A stretch of DNA of 64,000 nt. Origin: Rhinopomastus cyanomelas. Lineage: Eukaryota; Chordata; Aves; Bucerotiformes; Rhinopomastidae. Below the pieces are notes generated by a model. The model was given only the letters and a program-made list of their open reading frames with translations. It was not told where the DNA came from and did not search any database. The stretch is taken from the NCBI GenBank assembly GCA_013400115.1, contig VXBP01004447.1, forward strand, positions 55,598 to 119,597. The letters run 5' to 3'. Made by a program: the position numbers and the translations under genes. Below, one piece after another: positions 50,830 to 63,843 of this stretch (its first letter is position 1; each line of letters opens with the position of its first letter).

Positions 50830-51700
50830 CTCCTAGCTCCTTTTACACCGCCTCCTCCACCTCCTCCCGCACATACCCGCTCGGCCGCGCGGCTCTGCGC
50901 TGCTTCTCCCGGCGCATCTGGGCGGGCACCGCACCCGCGTCCTCGGCCGGCCGGAGCCGTGCGGGGAAGCGACTGACAACACTCGGGGCGTCAATTAGCA
51001 ACAGACATTCTGAACTCGCGGCAGGAGGGGGGAGGAGGGGAAAAAATTGAAATTAAAAAACCCCGCACGGGGTCGGGGGGAGGGACGAGTGCGAGGTGCT
51101 GCTGCTCGCCCTCCCGCCGGCACAGCTCGGTCCTGCAAAATGAGGCGCTCCAGACCCCCAGGCCGGGCCACCGCGGCTACCTGGCCAGTGCGGGGAGAGC
51201 CGCCTCATGGGGCCGGGGGTGCCTCGGCTGTGCCAGCCCCGAGCCCGCACACACACCCTCCCCGTTCGGGAGGGGTGCGGGGCCGGGCAGAGCACTGCCA
51301 GGAGAGATGAGGCGGCGTCACCCTGAGAAGGGGGAAGGGCTGAACTGAGGGTGGGAGAAAGCCCCTCACCTGGAGAAGCGGAGTGGGGGCTACTGCTTCG
51401 GGAGACGGCAGGGCCGCTGCAAAAATCAACAGCGAAACTGTCAAAGACCCGGCAGCCCCGCAAAGCGGGCAGCAGCCATTTAATAGGGACCGGCAGCTCC
51501 CTTGGCTGGAGCGCGAAGGAGCGGGGAAGCCCAGCGACGAGCACCGCAGCATCCACCTGCCGCTGAAGCGCAGCCAGGGGATTCCCCCCGCCTCACCGCT
51601 GCCTTGTGCTGTCCTGCCCTGCCAAGCGAGCTCCGGCCCCGGCAGCGCTGCGCTGCACCTCCGGCAATGCCTACAATACCACATGGTGCCTGGGAGACCG
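50830..51700. promoter_or_regulatory. CpG island upstream of GABRB2
   Basis: The stretch is GC-rich and dense in CG dinucleotides, in sharp contrast to the AT-rich flanks. It includes GGGCGG-like boxes. Open frames in all phases here reflect the lack of AT-rich stop codons and are not genes. As the first island upstream of the GABRB2 start codon it is the most likely transcription start region. It could also serve divergent transcription to the right. Confidence 0.7.
51370..51470 (-). promoter_or_regulatory. GABRB2: Candidate first exon and core promoter of GABRB2
   Basis: The minus strand shows a weak TATA-like TATTAAAT at about 51477-51486. About 110 bases downstream is a good splice donor, CTCCAG|GTGAGG (exon end at 51370). 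Together with the predicted exon at 50581-50698 this could form a three-exon 5' leader. Only motifs support it. Confidence 0.3.
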
Positions 51701-51879
51701 AGGAAGTGTCTGCTCGGGTTTGGCTTCCAGGAAAAAAAACAAGCCGACATCCTTTTGAGGAGCTGGCGGAATTCACCGGCACAAATTTTCACCGCCTTCT
51801 CCCATTTGTGACAGCTGCAAGTACACAGAGGCAGAACATGTACTTTTCCAGAAGAAACAGAGAAGGCTGTGTGTGATAA

Positions 51880-54800
51880 ATATAAACTGTCTCAATTGTG
51901 CATTCAAAACAAATCCAAAAAACAACAGACCCAAACAACTGGGTCAAAGAACACTGAGGTGTTAGCTAGAATTTCAAACGGCAACATCTCCATTACTCAG
52001 TGTTCTCTTTGCTGGCTGGTGTTACAGAGCCACTCTCCCCGTTCACCAGTGGAAGTTTCTGTTCTCACACAGACAGCCTGCTTCACTGCCAAACCTACTG
52101 AAATAGAGCCCTGAAAGGAAGATGGTGGATCCTCTGTGCAATTAATCACTTGAGGGGTATAACAAGCACTTCTTTTTCCTCTGCAATCACATGATGTGAG
52201 AACAGGAGGGCTTGATGTAATCCACTTCAGTCCTGCACTGTGAAACTAATGGCAATTGTTAACGTGGGGCTGCACCTGACACCCCTGATTTCTGAGTCTC
52301 TGCTACCACTTAACCGTTAGACATCACAAGTGGTTAATTCACCGTGAACATGAACCAGACACCAACAAGAATCTGAGGCCGAAGGCTGTTAATGTTCAGT
52401 GTTGGACTGGCAGGAATTCAGTTTGATTACCTATTGACATAGAATCAGGATCAGGAAAGTACTGTATTTCCATGGGAATGTTAGATGAGTACACCCTGAG
52501 AACAGGAGCTATGTCAATCTACCTAGCTTTTGTTTTCTGATCTGGTCTGTGTTCTAATAATTGAGGAACACTCCTTCTGGACCCATGTGTAGTGAAACGT
52601 GCTCTCCGTCTAGCTATTCCAGCAAAATGGAATGGGACCCATCTCAAATTCAGTACACATAGATATCATGATGCATTACAGAAAATTAAAATATATCCTT
52701 GGGTTTTGGAAGTGTGAGGGCTGTATTGATCCACACTTGAAGTGTTCCATGTAACCCATTATTTTTGCTAGCTGTAAACACACCACTGTTTAAATGGGTC
52801 AATACCAGTAACACTTCCTTACCACCCTTCCAGGCTCTGTGTGTCCAAATGAGTCCATGTCATAGGGCTGTCATCATTACAGACTGACACAACGTGCAGC
52901 CATACAATAATACATTTCCTTTTGCCTATGATTTGCTAGGTACTTCTTACAGCACACTCTGGCAACAGGGTTCTGGTCGACTTGTGTCATTTAAAATTTC
53001 TCGGCACCTACAAAATCTCCAGTTTATTTTAAGTAACTTGTTAAAGAAATGTTGCCCTCTTTTCTCACTTGTGCCTGTGTGTTTGATTGAAAAGGAGAGG
53101 AAGTAACTGCTGTGAACACCAGTATTGACAAGATGCAGAACTGTTCATGTCACATGTGTAAAGATTGCTGTCTAAGAAGTTAGTTGCCTTACAGTGGGGA
53201 AAAAACTTGGTTCCCAGCTGGATATGATACTTCTAGCTCTAAAAACATCTCAAATCAATTACAAGTTCTACAATCTTGCAGAGAAGCCAGCAAAGACAGT
53301 CACATTTAAAATGCCACTTGCAGATTATCCTGATTCTTAGATCTCCAGTTTAAGGAGTGCAAAAGAATACACGCCCTCCCCGCCCAAGACTGAAATAATT
53401 TAAACTCGTGGCCCACAATCCTTGCTGAGAAATGGACAACATCGTACTTTGCTTGTCTTTGTGTCACCCTTGAGCACAGAAATGCACTGCTGCCAGCACA
53501 AGCAGTTTCCCAAGCCATGGACTAAGAACTGCTGCAAAGTGGTTTGCTGTTAATGTGTAAATAATGTAAGTTTTCTAATGGAATAAGGATTTCAAGATGG
53601 GTTCTCAAGTGAGCCAATCGCTTGTCACGAGGGATGGAAGAGATGCTGACTTATGCTAGCCCAAGAGCAGCAGTGCTGTATCACAAGTGATGTGAATTAC
53701 AAAGGGAGAAAATCCCACTTTTTTTGGCTTATGTTTTCACTGCACCTCCACAGAGGTATGGTTATGGGTTGATGAAAGTGATGTTTCCTGGAACTTTGAG
53801 CATTAGGGGAAGATGCAGTAGTCTCCATTGAGAATTCATTCACATAAGATTTTATTCTGTAATTTATAGAACAATGTTAGTGATAATTTGTTTTGCTATA
53901 TGATTTCCAGCTCCTGTAAAGCTATAAATTAATGTAATTCATGTAAAACATAATCAATCTTTGCCAAAATTGCCCCAACAATGTTTCAAGACACTTGATC
54001 TTGGGTATGAGTTGCCATTATGGGTCTTCAGGTCTCGTATGTCGATCCATGCACCACACAGCAACCTCTTAGTAAGCAGCCTGTCACCACAAAGATGTCT
54101 GTTGCATCACACACAGAGGAAATATTATACATGGAGGTGTCTTTTTGGCTTTTCGTGGGCAATGGAATCCATGGCTACTGACAATCTGCTAGGATTTACA
54201 TCTTCACATTAGTTGTGACTACTGTGTGTCCAGAGTGGTAATGCTGTCAGCAAAAGCAATGGTGCATGACCTGACAATCATACTGCCCTTGGCCCTTAAA
54301 ACGTGATGGGCATTGAATGGAAACTGAGTTGGATATATTGCCCAGGAAACAAGTGCCACTGTAGAGCACAAATTCCATTTAGCTGCAAGAGAAAAGCAAA
54401 TGGAAGGGGCAGGTAATCGTCTCCTCTTGGTTTACATCCTTATGTAGGACCTTATTTTCTGGAGCTCGTATTAGTTCATTCCATGAGTCACTGCATGGCA
54501 TCCCCACAGGGTTCAAGACACTATAGATATGAATGTGCCCCAGCTGTGACCTAGGCTGCTGTACTTCATGAGTCAAAGACCTTCTATATCTTTTAACAAA
54601 AATCTTTTGTGTGGCTTGGGATCAAAAGATCTTGGATGGGTATTGAAGAAAGTCTTTAATCTGAAATTGAATTATAGACAAAAAAAAAAGAAAGTAAAAG
54701 GTTGTGCACGACACAGGCACGAGTGCTTTGATTGCAGGAAACTGTTAGCAGCTCAATGGGAATTGGAGTGAAATACAAAATGTCTGGCACCTAGAATTAC

Positions 54801-56192
54801 AATGGAAGGAAACCTATCAAATAATGAAAGAATCACAAAAAGCTCTATTTCCTTCAGAGTAGTGGAATAAATTAGTTCAACAGCTTCATAGACAGCAATT
54901 CTGGAATTCCTCAATTTTATCTGCATTGTCGCCTGGCTGGGCAATACGTACAATGTAGGCATCCTCTGCTAAGAAGACAGGGCAGGACACAAGGAGAGAT
55001 TGCATCAGATAAGGGTAGTAAAACATTGAAAAGACAGCACAAAATGCACACCAAGATTATGTCACTCTGCGTCTAAATCTCCTCCATGTTTGTATAAGAT
55101 TCAGCTCTGAAAGCAGATTGCAGAAGCCTGCTATTAAATTAATGGAGTGGCATTTGTCTGCATCAATTGATTGCAGGATTTGGTCTTCCTGTCTAAGCTG
55201 TCTTGGACAGAGTTGGCTTCCTAATGTTTTTACATTGGGAAATACATTTCAGAATACTGCTACAAACAATCTCTGAGGGTTCTAAACCGGTTAAGTTGGA
55301 AGCTGTTGATGACAAATGAAAATACTTTTCCTTTTAAAGCCACTTTGCTTCAAATGACAGTCTTGGGTCTGGTATAACAATATTAAGTTTTACTACTAAA
55401 GTGGAAATCAAATAGGTTTAACTGTATTTGTCTTAGCTGGAAGGACCATGTGTACTTGAGAAAACTTCTCCTTGTTATTACCACCACCCTGTCTAGATGA
55501 GGGTACAGCAGCGAGGAAAAAAAGAAGTAGAAACCAAGACAGGAAAATTAAGTAAATTAACAGGGCATATGAACGAGTTTTGAAAGGAGAGAGAAAGAAG
55601 AAGGGTGAAGGCCAGTGCTGTGCCACTGCACAGTGAAGTGTGGAGAGAGGTGAACAGTTTTTTGAACAGAGACCCAACAAAAAAGTAAATCTGTTCATTT
55701 AAACAAACGTGACACGTGAGACAGTCTTTGTAGCTCGGAAATCTTTACTCAGTAGACAAACAGAGATTACTAAAAAGTGATTGCTGAGACTCCTGACCTT
55801 TGTGATACCACCTATCAAGCATGTTTTGATCCAGCTGAAATATTTGGAGACTGAAAAGTTATTTTTCCTATACATAAGGCAGTTTGTTCCTTACTGTAGA
55901 ACAGATCACTGATGTCCTTTTATTGATGTGCTAGGAGGGAAAGTGCAACTGCTCTCCGCAAACTGTTACTTCAAGCATTCTTGGAGAACGAACACAAAAC
56001 ACAATAGTGGTCCTCATCTTTCAGCTGCTTGCATGTCCACCCCACAAGCAGTTGTGTCAATGTGTATGCTCCACTCTTGCTATCCTACAGAGATAGCATC
56101 CATCAGCTAGTCCTAGTGGGGTGAACATGTCCTACAGTGTTGCAAGTGTAAACTCCTTTTGCCCCTGACTGATGCTCTCTGCATGCAGGCAA
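51880..56192. other. Upstream flank, no recognised repeat
   Basis: Single-copy-looking DNA right of the promoter island. I looked for GABRA6 first-exon words on the plus strand and found none. The open frames are short and unremarkable. Confidence 0.5.
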
Positions 56193-56888
56193 AATTATAG
56201 CTTGAAAAGACCTCCAGGATCATCAAGTCCAGCCCTCATTCCAACATCTCCCTAACCCCTAGACCATGGCCTAAACTGCTCTATATACTTGTTTTTTAAA
56301 CACCTCCAAGGACAGTGTTTCCACCACCTCCCTGGGCAGCCTGTTCCAGTGTCCAGCCACTCTCTCAGTAAAGAACTTCTTCCTAAGATCCAATCTAAAC
56401 CTCCCCTGTTGCAACTTGAGGCTATTTCCCCTCATCCTGTCATTAGTAATTTCGGAGAAGAGACCAGCACCAGCCTCACTACAGACTCTTTCTAGGTAGC
56501 TGTAGAGAGCAGTAAGGTCTCCTCTCAGCCTCCTCTTCTCTAGACTAAGTAATCCCAGTTCCCTCAGCCACTCTTCATACAGTCTGTTTTCCAAACCTTT
56601 CCCAGCCTCATTGCCCTTCTCTGGACCTGCTTCAGCACCTCAATGATCTTCTGATACTGTGGTGCCCAAAACTGGACCCAGTACTCAAGGTGTGGTCTCA
56701 CAAGTGCAGAGCACAGGGGCACCATCACGTCTGTACTCTGGCTGGTTACTGTGTTTCTGATGCAGGCCAGGATGTCATTGGTCTGCTTGGCTACCTGGAC
56801 ACCCTGCTGGCTCCCGTTCATCCAGCTGTCAGCCAACACTCCCAAGTCCTTTTCAAACAGGCAGCTCTCCAGCCACTCTCTCCGTGAA
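56193..56888 (-). mobile_element. CR1 LINE 3' 0.7 kb
   Basis: A minus-strand copy with a good frame: [21 protein letters not shown] and [20 protein letters not shown], plus [20 protein letters not shown]. Same subfamily as 3858-4666. One frameshift lies near 56570. Confidence 0.95.
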
Positions 56889-59182
56889 ATGCTTCATGGA
56901 ATCAGTATTTCCTTTCCATGTGAGCTGCCTCTGTTTGCCATTGCTAGAAGGTAGAAATTTCTCAGACAGGTATTTCTGCTCAGCAGCAATTACGAAGTCT
57001 GAATAATTTTGTGCTGACTTGAGAGTGTTTTTACAGAGCTGCATTACTGTCTGCTGAAAAGGAATTATTACTTCAATTCCCATTATCATGGAAATGGACT
57101 GAAGGCCAATCAAGATGGCAAGGCAACAGTTCCACTAACGCAGAAGCAGTGTTTCTACTCATCACTGAGAGCACCTGAAGAAGCAACATACATTTGATGG
57201 GTGTCTATGCATCAAAGCACTTCTAAAGCAGTGTAAAACAGATAAGAACAGATGATCAAACAAAATATAAAAGTGGAATCTGCAAACACGACATAAACTA
57301 TGGACCATGTAGGTGCTGCAAATCAGTCCTAAAGGAAATTGCAGTAATCCTGAGAAAACACATCAGAATGCCAGGAGAGCAAAAAACCCCACCCAAACCA
57401 ATAGCAAAATTGTTCAATCATCTCTCTCAAGAAGCTGTATACAGAACAAAACTCAGTCATGCTGACAGTAGTTCTCACTTTGTGTCCAAGGATCTCTCCT
57501 ACATCCCTCAGTGTTTCGGTGGATAGTTAGCTTTCATTCTTTCTTCCTACCCCATTTTGTACTCATTCTTGGGAATTTACAGACAACTATGACCTGGAGG
57601 AGCTCTCATTCACATAAATCAGTACATTTATACAAATCTGTGATGCCAGTATCACAGATGAGGTAGATGAAGCTCACACTGGTTAAGCACCCAAGCCAAT
57701 TCCTGCTAAAATTAATGGTAAAATCCACACTGAGCTCAGAAACATCAAGAGCAATCTTACAAAGCGTTCAGTGTGGAAAACTGCAGAAGTTCCCAAGAGT
57801 CATGATTGTCCAATAACTTCTTACCAATATGGTTAGTCCTACATCTCCAGGAACTTTAAAAGGAATACTTCTAAAGTTTTATCTAGTGAAGTGCTACATG
57901 GAAATTAAAACATCCTCAGATTCTTAAAAATATCTTCCAAAATAGAGGATGTGTCTTATAGCAAAGAGGTCACAGTCTGGTCTGGGTGTTCTCCATCCTG
58001 AAGCAATGGTAGGGTTGCTCAGATAGGGTCCAAAGCAAGTTACCATTCCAACTTTTATTTGGCTGATCACCTCCCTCATATCCAGGAAATATATCGGATC
58101 TGTTCCACATCCATCAACAAGGTCACTGCAGTAGCTGGTACTACTGATCACTCCTCCACACATGGACAGTGCAGAGAAATCTTAAACAGGGCAGTAAATC
58201 TGTTTTCAGAACTGTTTTGTGGAATTGTGAATTAACCAGTCAGACCAAGAGCCTACTACTGGAAACAGAACTGTTCTGGGTAGTGACACTAATTGTGGTA
58301 TTAACCTGGTGAGTTTCTTCTCACTGGTGAAAAAAAGCAGCTGAGTACTGCTCGAAGTTGGTGTTGATACCCAGCAGGATTGCTCTGCATTTTGTGTTTT
58401 CAAATGGCAGTTTTGGACTTGTTCCAGTGTAAATCAGAAGTAACCCTACACATGTTACATCATTACAACCCGTTCCCCAGAGCAGAGTCTAGTGTGAGAC
58501 ATCTCTGCAGAGCACAATAATCATGCGTAACCTCCACCACAAAGCTTGTTCATCTTATTAACATTAATAACCAATAATTAATGACTAACAATTAATAATA
58601 GGTAATTTCTATGATCATAAGGGCATCACAGGTCATTGGAACACGAGAAGGAACTCTGAGTTAAGCACACATCTCAATAAAGAAGTCTCAAATTTCACCT
58701 TGATAAAGAGGTAAAAGTCTCAAATTTCTTCTGGTTTGAGTTTGACTGGCTTCTTCCCAGCATCAGCCCCTGTTATGATGTTTAATTCTCAGTGAGAGAT
58801 ACAGCTGACACTGCCACTCGAGGTACCGTGACAGCTACGGCTAAGAGCTCCCTTTTCAGGGCAATGGTGATGGATGCTCCTGTCATTCACTTGCAACTTT
58901 TTTTCTGAACCCAATGGTTTTCTGGTGATGCTGTCTGAGTCCTCAGCCCCACAGGGGAACATGCTGTATGCACAAGAGACTTGTCCATTACTGCCACATA
59001 GAATTTTGCACGAATGACCTCTTTTTCCTTAAGGTTATTACCATATGCAAGTTTATTATGATTCTGATATATGTAAGTAACCATGCCTTTCCTTTAACAA
59101 AAGGATTTTAACTTTACCATTCCCACAGCCTACAACGGGACAGAAAAATGGTGAAGAATAGAATAAAATAAATGCATGAACT
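56889..59182. other. Intergenic, no recognised gene
   Basis: Includes a very AT-rich patch at 58556-58609 built of ATTAATAA-like words. No exon or CR1 was recognised. Confidence 0.5.
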
Positions 59183-59203
59183 CAATAAATAAATAAATAA
59201 AAC
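59183..59203. repeat. (AAAT)n microsatellite
   Basis: About four to five AAAT units. Confidence 0.9.
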
Positions 59204-59341
59204 CGTTTGTGAGCACAAGAAAATTTAAGATAAGTCAAGCTTCACAAGGTTTCGAAGAACGTTTGCATTTCTGGAACAGTCTAACATCAAAAGAGGCAGA
59301 TTTTTTTTTTTATGTGTTATTATTTTGTAAATAGTTTCTAT

Positions 59342-59734
59342 GAGCCACAAGGATGAGGAAGGCAGTGGAGCATCTCCCTGGTGAGGAAAGGCTGAGGGAG
59401 CTGGAGAAGAGGAGAATGAGGGACGACCTCATTAATGTTTATAAATATGGAAAGGATGAGTGTCAGGAGGAGGGAGTCAGGCTCCTCTCAGTAGCATCCA
59501 ATGACGGGACAAGGGGCAATGGGTACAAGCTGAAGCAGAAGAGGTTCCATCAAAACATAAGGAAAAACTTTCACTGTGAGGAAGACAGAGCCCTGGCACA
59601 TGCTGCCCAGAGAGGTTGTGGTGTCTCCTGCTCTGGAGACATTCGAAATCCACCTGGAGCAGCCCTATGTGTCTGATCTTCCAAGATCCCTTCCTAACCA
59701 CTAACATTCTGTGATGCTGTGTGATTCTGTGATA
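59342..59734 (+). mobile_element. CR1 LINE 3' fragment
   Basis: Reads [20 protein letters not shown] with an 18-base deletion relative to the usual [12 protein letters not shown], then [14 protein letters not shown] and [20 protein letters not shown]. The tail carries an extended ending TGATGCTGTGTGATTCTGTG. Confidence 0.93.
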
Positions 59735-61167
59735 TTTATATGAGTCTGTAAGAACATTTGGGAACACGCAATGTGTGTACAACAGGTGTGTGCAGTAGGA
59801 CGTGGATATCCCATGTGTCCTGAAAATTAAATTGTACTTGACAAGTCAAAGGGTGTTCATTAACATCACCCGCAGCTTTGCTTACCTCTCCTTTGCATTG
59901 CCTTTATGACAGCAGACTACAAGCATCCAGTCCAGCACTACAGTATTTTGAAGGTCACACCAATTTATATTGTCTTTTCACTGTGCACTGAACATATGAC
60001 TAAGTATCTGTGTAACATCAGAACTGCATCATGGCTGTCCTCCATGCCCCAACACTGCTGCCTTTGCTAGATGGGCACTGGGCTCATGTGTGAAACATCT
60101 AGTTCTTACTCCAAGATGGTATTTCTTGGGCCAGCTCANGTGTGTGAAACATCTAGTTCTGTGCTCCTGAAGAATAATTCTTACTCCAAGATGGTATTTC
60201 TTGGGCCAGCTCAGAGAGATCTCTGAGTAAGCAACACTGTCCATGCACCTCATATGTGAGAATCTAGAGAGGCCCCACTGCAGCCTGATCCAGGTTGTAG
60301 AATACTCTTGCAGTTGAGAGTGTTTGCTGGTCTTTAGAGAGATTAGGACAGTCTGTAACGAAGTCTCAAGGACAATTATCATATCATATATAACTGAGCT
60401 GGATGTCACATCACAATGTAAATTGGAAGGACAATTTTGAAAGTAATAAAGAATGGTCTCCTGGAACAGCTCATTCCAAAGCATACCATGGAATCGGCTG
60501 TTCTTAACTTTGCCTTAGGTAATTTCTGAAATAATTCCTGTAAATAAGTGTGATTGAACTGCTAAAGAAAAAACATAATGTAATTAAATTTGACATGTTT
60601 TATGAGATCAAACTAAGTGGTAGTTTGCAACACTCAAATTCAGGAGCCAGATTCTTTTTAAATGATTAGATTACAGCAGTTTCAAAGACAGTGAAGCACA
60701 AATAATAGAAATTAAACTCCGTAGGAGGCAGACTGGACACCATCCTGTTGCAAACTCAGGGGAGAGATCTGAAAGCTCCCACATACCAAACAACAAAAAT
60801 GACTAGGTACAGAACAGGGACTGACATGGTTTAAATATAATCTTTGCAAGCCTTCAAACCACTTGTTTTCTAACTGGAAATCGGATTGAGATTTGCAAGT
60901 AGGATTCTAAATAATGGCTGGCCAGGAGGCAACCTGTGAACCTCAGAGGCAATACTTGCATGATGTGCATATACCACATGAGTTTTTGGAAGAACTGTTT
61001 CTCTGGCTCCTCAGACTCCTTTGAAAAACTGGTGGGTAGTGTCTGTAGAACTCCTCAGAAAGTGAGAATGTTCTTTCAGGTGATGAACTCAGACATATAT
61101 GGGCTACTAACCGGAATCAGGTATCTTGACTTCTTAGTAAAGTCCTGTGATCTTAGTAGGATAATTA
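59735..61167. other. Intergenic, with a duplication around an N
   Basis: No gene was recognised. A near-repeat at 60086-60138 and 60140-60214 flanks the N at 60139. Confidence 0.6.
60086..60214 (+). repeat. Direct duplication flanking an undetermined base
   Basis: GTGTGAAACATCTAGTTCT and TACTCCAAGATGGTATTTCT, then TGGGCCAGCTCA, occur on both sides of the N. The right copy has 21 to 23 extra bases in the middle. Confidence 0.9.
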
Positions 61168-63162
61168 AAGGTGTAAGAAGTCAGGCATGGCCCAGCTGAG
61201 ACCTGTTGGTCAAACTGAAAAGCAAGATGGAGCTGCACAGACAGTGGAAGCAGGGACAGATATCCTGCAAAGAGTATAGGGACGTTGCCTGGGTGTATAG
61301 GGATGAGGTCAGGAGGGCTAAGGTACAGTTGGAATTGAACTGGGACAGAGATGTGAAGGTCAACAAAAAAGGCTTCTACAGGTATGTGAACCAAAAAAGG
61401 AAGGTTAAAGAAAGCAAAGCCCCCCGAGGAGCGACAATGGTGAGCTAGTAACAACAGATGAGAAGAAGGCTGAGATCCTTGAGAATTTTTTGGCCTCTAT
61501 TTTTATTGGCAACCTCTCTCCTCAGAGCTCTCAAATCAGGACTTCACCAGACAGAGATCAGGGAGAAAAAGTCCCTCCCACTGTAAGTGAAGACAAGGTT
61601 CCTGACCATCAGAGGAACCTAAACATCCCCAGTCCATGGGACCTGATGAGATGGATCCCAGAGTCCTAAGAGAACTGGCTGATGCAGTTGCCAATCCACT
61701 CTCCATGATACTGAAAAGTCCCAGCAGTCAGGTAAAGTTCCTAGTAACTGGAAGAAGGGAAATATTATATCCATTTTTAAAAGGGGTCCAAAGGAGGACC
61801 CTAGGGACTACTGACCAACAGCCTCATTATTGTGCCTGGAAAGATTGTGGAACCAATCCACATAGAAGAAATGCTAAGGCACATGGAGGACAGGGAGGCG
61901 ATTCAAGACAGCCAACAGAACTTTACCAGGGGTAAGTCCTGCCTGACCAACCTAGTGGCTTCCTATGATAGAGTGGCTGCATCAGCAGACAAGGGAAGAA
62001 CTATGGATGTCATCTATCTGGACTTCTGCAAGGACACTGACATGGACCCCCACAACGTCCTCCTCTGTAAGTTGGAGAAAATGGGTTTGACTGGTAGATT
62101 GTTCATTGAATAAGAAACTGGCTGGATGGTTGCACCCAGATAGGAGTGGTCAATGGCTTAATGTCCAGGTGGAAAACAGTGACAAGTGGTGTCCCTCAGA
62201 GGTCTCTACTGGGACTAGTTTCATTCAATATCTTTGTCAATGATACAGACAGTGGCATTGAGTACACCCTCAGCAAGTTTGCTGATGACACTAAGCTGGG
62301 AGTTGCAGCTGATAACCCAGATGTGATGGGAGGCCACCCAGAGGCCATCCTGGACAAGAGGGAGAAATGGGCCAGGCAAAACTCATGAGGTTCAACAAAT
62401 CCAAGTGCAAGGTCCTGCACTTGAGTAGGGGCAACCAGTGGTATCAGTATAGGCTTGGGGAGAAGGTGATGGAAAACAGCTCTGAGGAAAAGGATTTGGG
62501 GGTGTTGGTGGCTGAGAAACTGTCCATGAGCAGACAGCATGTGCTTGGAGCCCAGAAAGTCAATTACATCCTGGACTGCATTAAAAGGAATGTGGCCAGC
62601 AGATCAAGAGAGAGGATTCCATCCCTCTGCTCTGCCCTGGTGAGACCTCACCTGGAGTTCTGCATCCAGCTCTGAAGCCTCCAACACGAGAGGGACGAGG
62701 ACCTGTTGGAGTGGGTCTAGGGAATGCCATGAAAATGCTCAAGAGAGCTGGACCTCCTCTCACAAGGATAGGCTGAGGGATCTGCGGCTGTTCAGACTAG
62801 AGAGGAGAAGACTCTGGGGGTACCCTTATAGTGACTTTCCAATCCCAGAAAGGGGCCTATCAGAAGGCTGGGGGAGACTGTTCACAAGGGCAGGGAATGA
62901 TAGGAAGAGGAATGATGATTTATGCTGGAAAAGGGCAGATTTAGGTTGAACATCAGGAAAAAAAAATTGAATATGAAGGTGGGGGATCCCTGGAACAGGC
63001 TGCCTAGAGAGGTGGTGGAGGCACCATCCCTGGAACCATTCCAGATCAGGCTGAATGGGGCTATGGGCAATGTGGTGTGGTGTGTGATGGCCCTAATTGT
63101 TGTAGGGTGGTTGGACTAAGATGGCCTTTGCAGGTCCCTTCCAACCCTGTGATTCTATGATA
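61168..63162 (+). mobile_element. CR1 LINE, 2.0 kb, longest copy in the window
   Basis: It begins in the linker after the endonuclease (LHRQWKQGQISCKEYRDVAW, VNKKGFYRYV) and runs through the whole reverse transcriptase: [17 protein letters not shown], then QNFTRGKSCLTNLVASYD, VIYLDFCKDTDM (degraded form of LDFSKAFD), a degraded GVPQ block and FADDTKLGVAADNPDV with FADD intact. After [14 protein letters not shown] the frame breaks. The 3' end contains GGGGGATCCCTGGAACAGGC and finishes TGTGATTCTATGATA, the subfamily of 13468-13798. Multiple stops mean it is inactive. Confidence 0.95.
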
Positions 63163-63843
63163 AATAGAATAACCTGAAGCATCTGTGAAAGGCTGAGACT
63201 TTCTCATGAATGAGTCAAAAGTAGAAAGGGTCCTCTCTCCTGCTATAAATTCTGGACTGCAATCCACATATGATCCCCAGACTTCCTGACTATTTGCATC
63301 ATGTGGTTTCACATATTCCTTTTAAGTTCTAGGGTCAGCCATTAAGATAGGGAGCCTAGTACTATGACTTTGGAATATCATACTCTGAACCCCCAGTACT
63401 GCAGTGTGCAGAGTGCTCAGATTGCTTTCAGTTTGTACTAGCTCTGCAGTCAGTCCGTGGTTTACTCCTCCTCGGGATGTAGCCTTCAAGAGAGATTTCC
63501 CTGGAATAATAGGGAAACTAAAATGCTTGTGGTGTACTACAGGTTCTGTTACATCCATCCCACTGAAGTCCTGTTTTGATCTTTCAAGAAGGGCTGAAGG
63601 AGTGCATTGCCTCTGAATTTATACCTTTCAAAAACCCTTCTACATGACTGTATCTTAGGAGAGACATCCTGTGGAACTATATTTAACCTAGATATCAGGA
63701 GCTCTGTTAGAGCAGCATGAAACTCAGCATGCACTAATTAGTCAAGCTTCTCAGAAAGCACTTGCAGGCCACATTGAACTCCACAATGCTGTAATTTACT
63801 GCTAGTATTTGAAATACATGCTAACCTAGCATTTAGCTTAGTC
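63163..63843. other. Intergenic, no recognised element
   Basis: No exon or repeat was recognised between two CR1 copies. Confidence 0.5.

Noticed and set aside
51047..51876. Several overlapping frames of 70-195 codons in the upstream CpG island
   Set aside because: They are open on both strands and in several phases, as expected from base composition. No recognisable protein.
53940..54600. Possible endogenous retrovirus remnant
   Set aside because: No LTR ends, primer binding site or conserved pol motif could be recognised.
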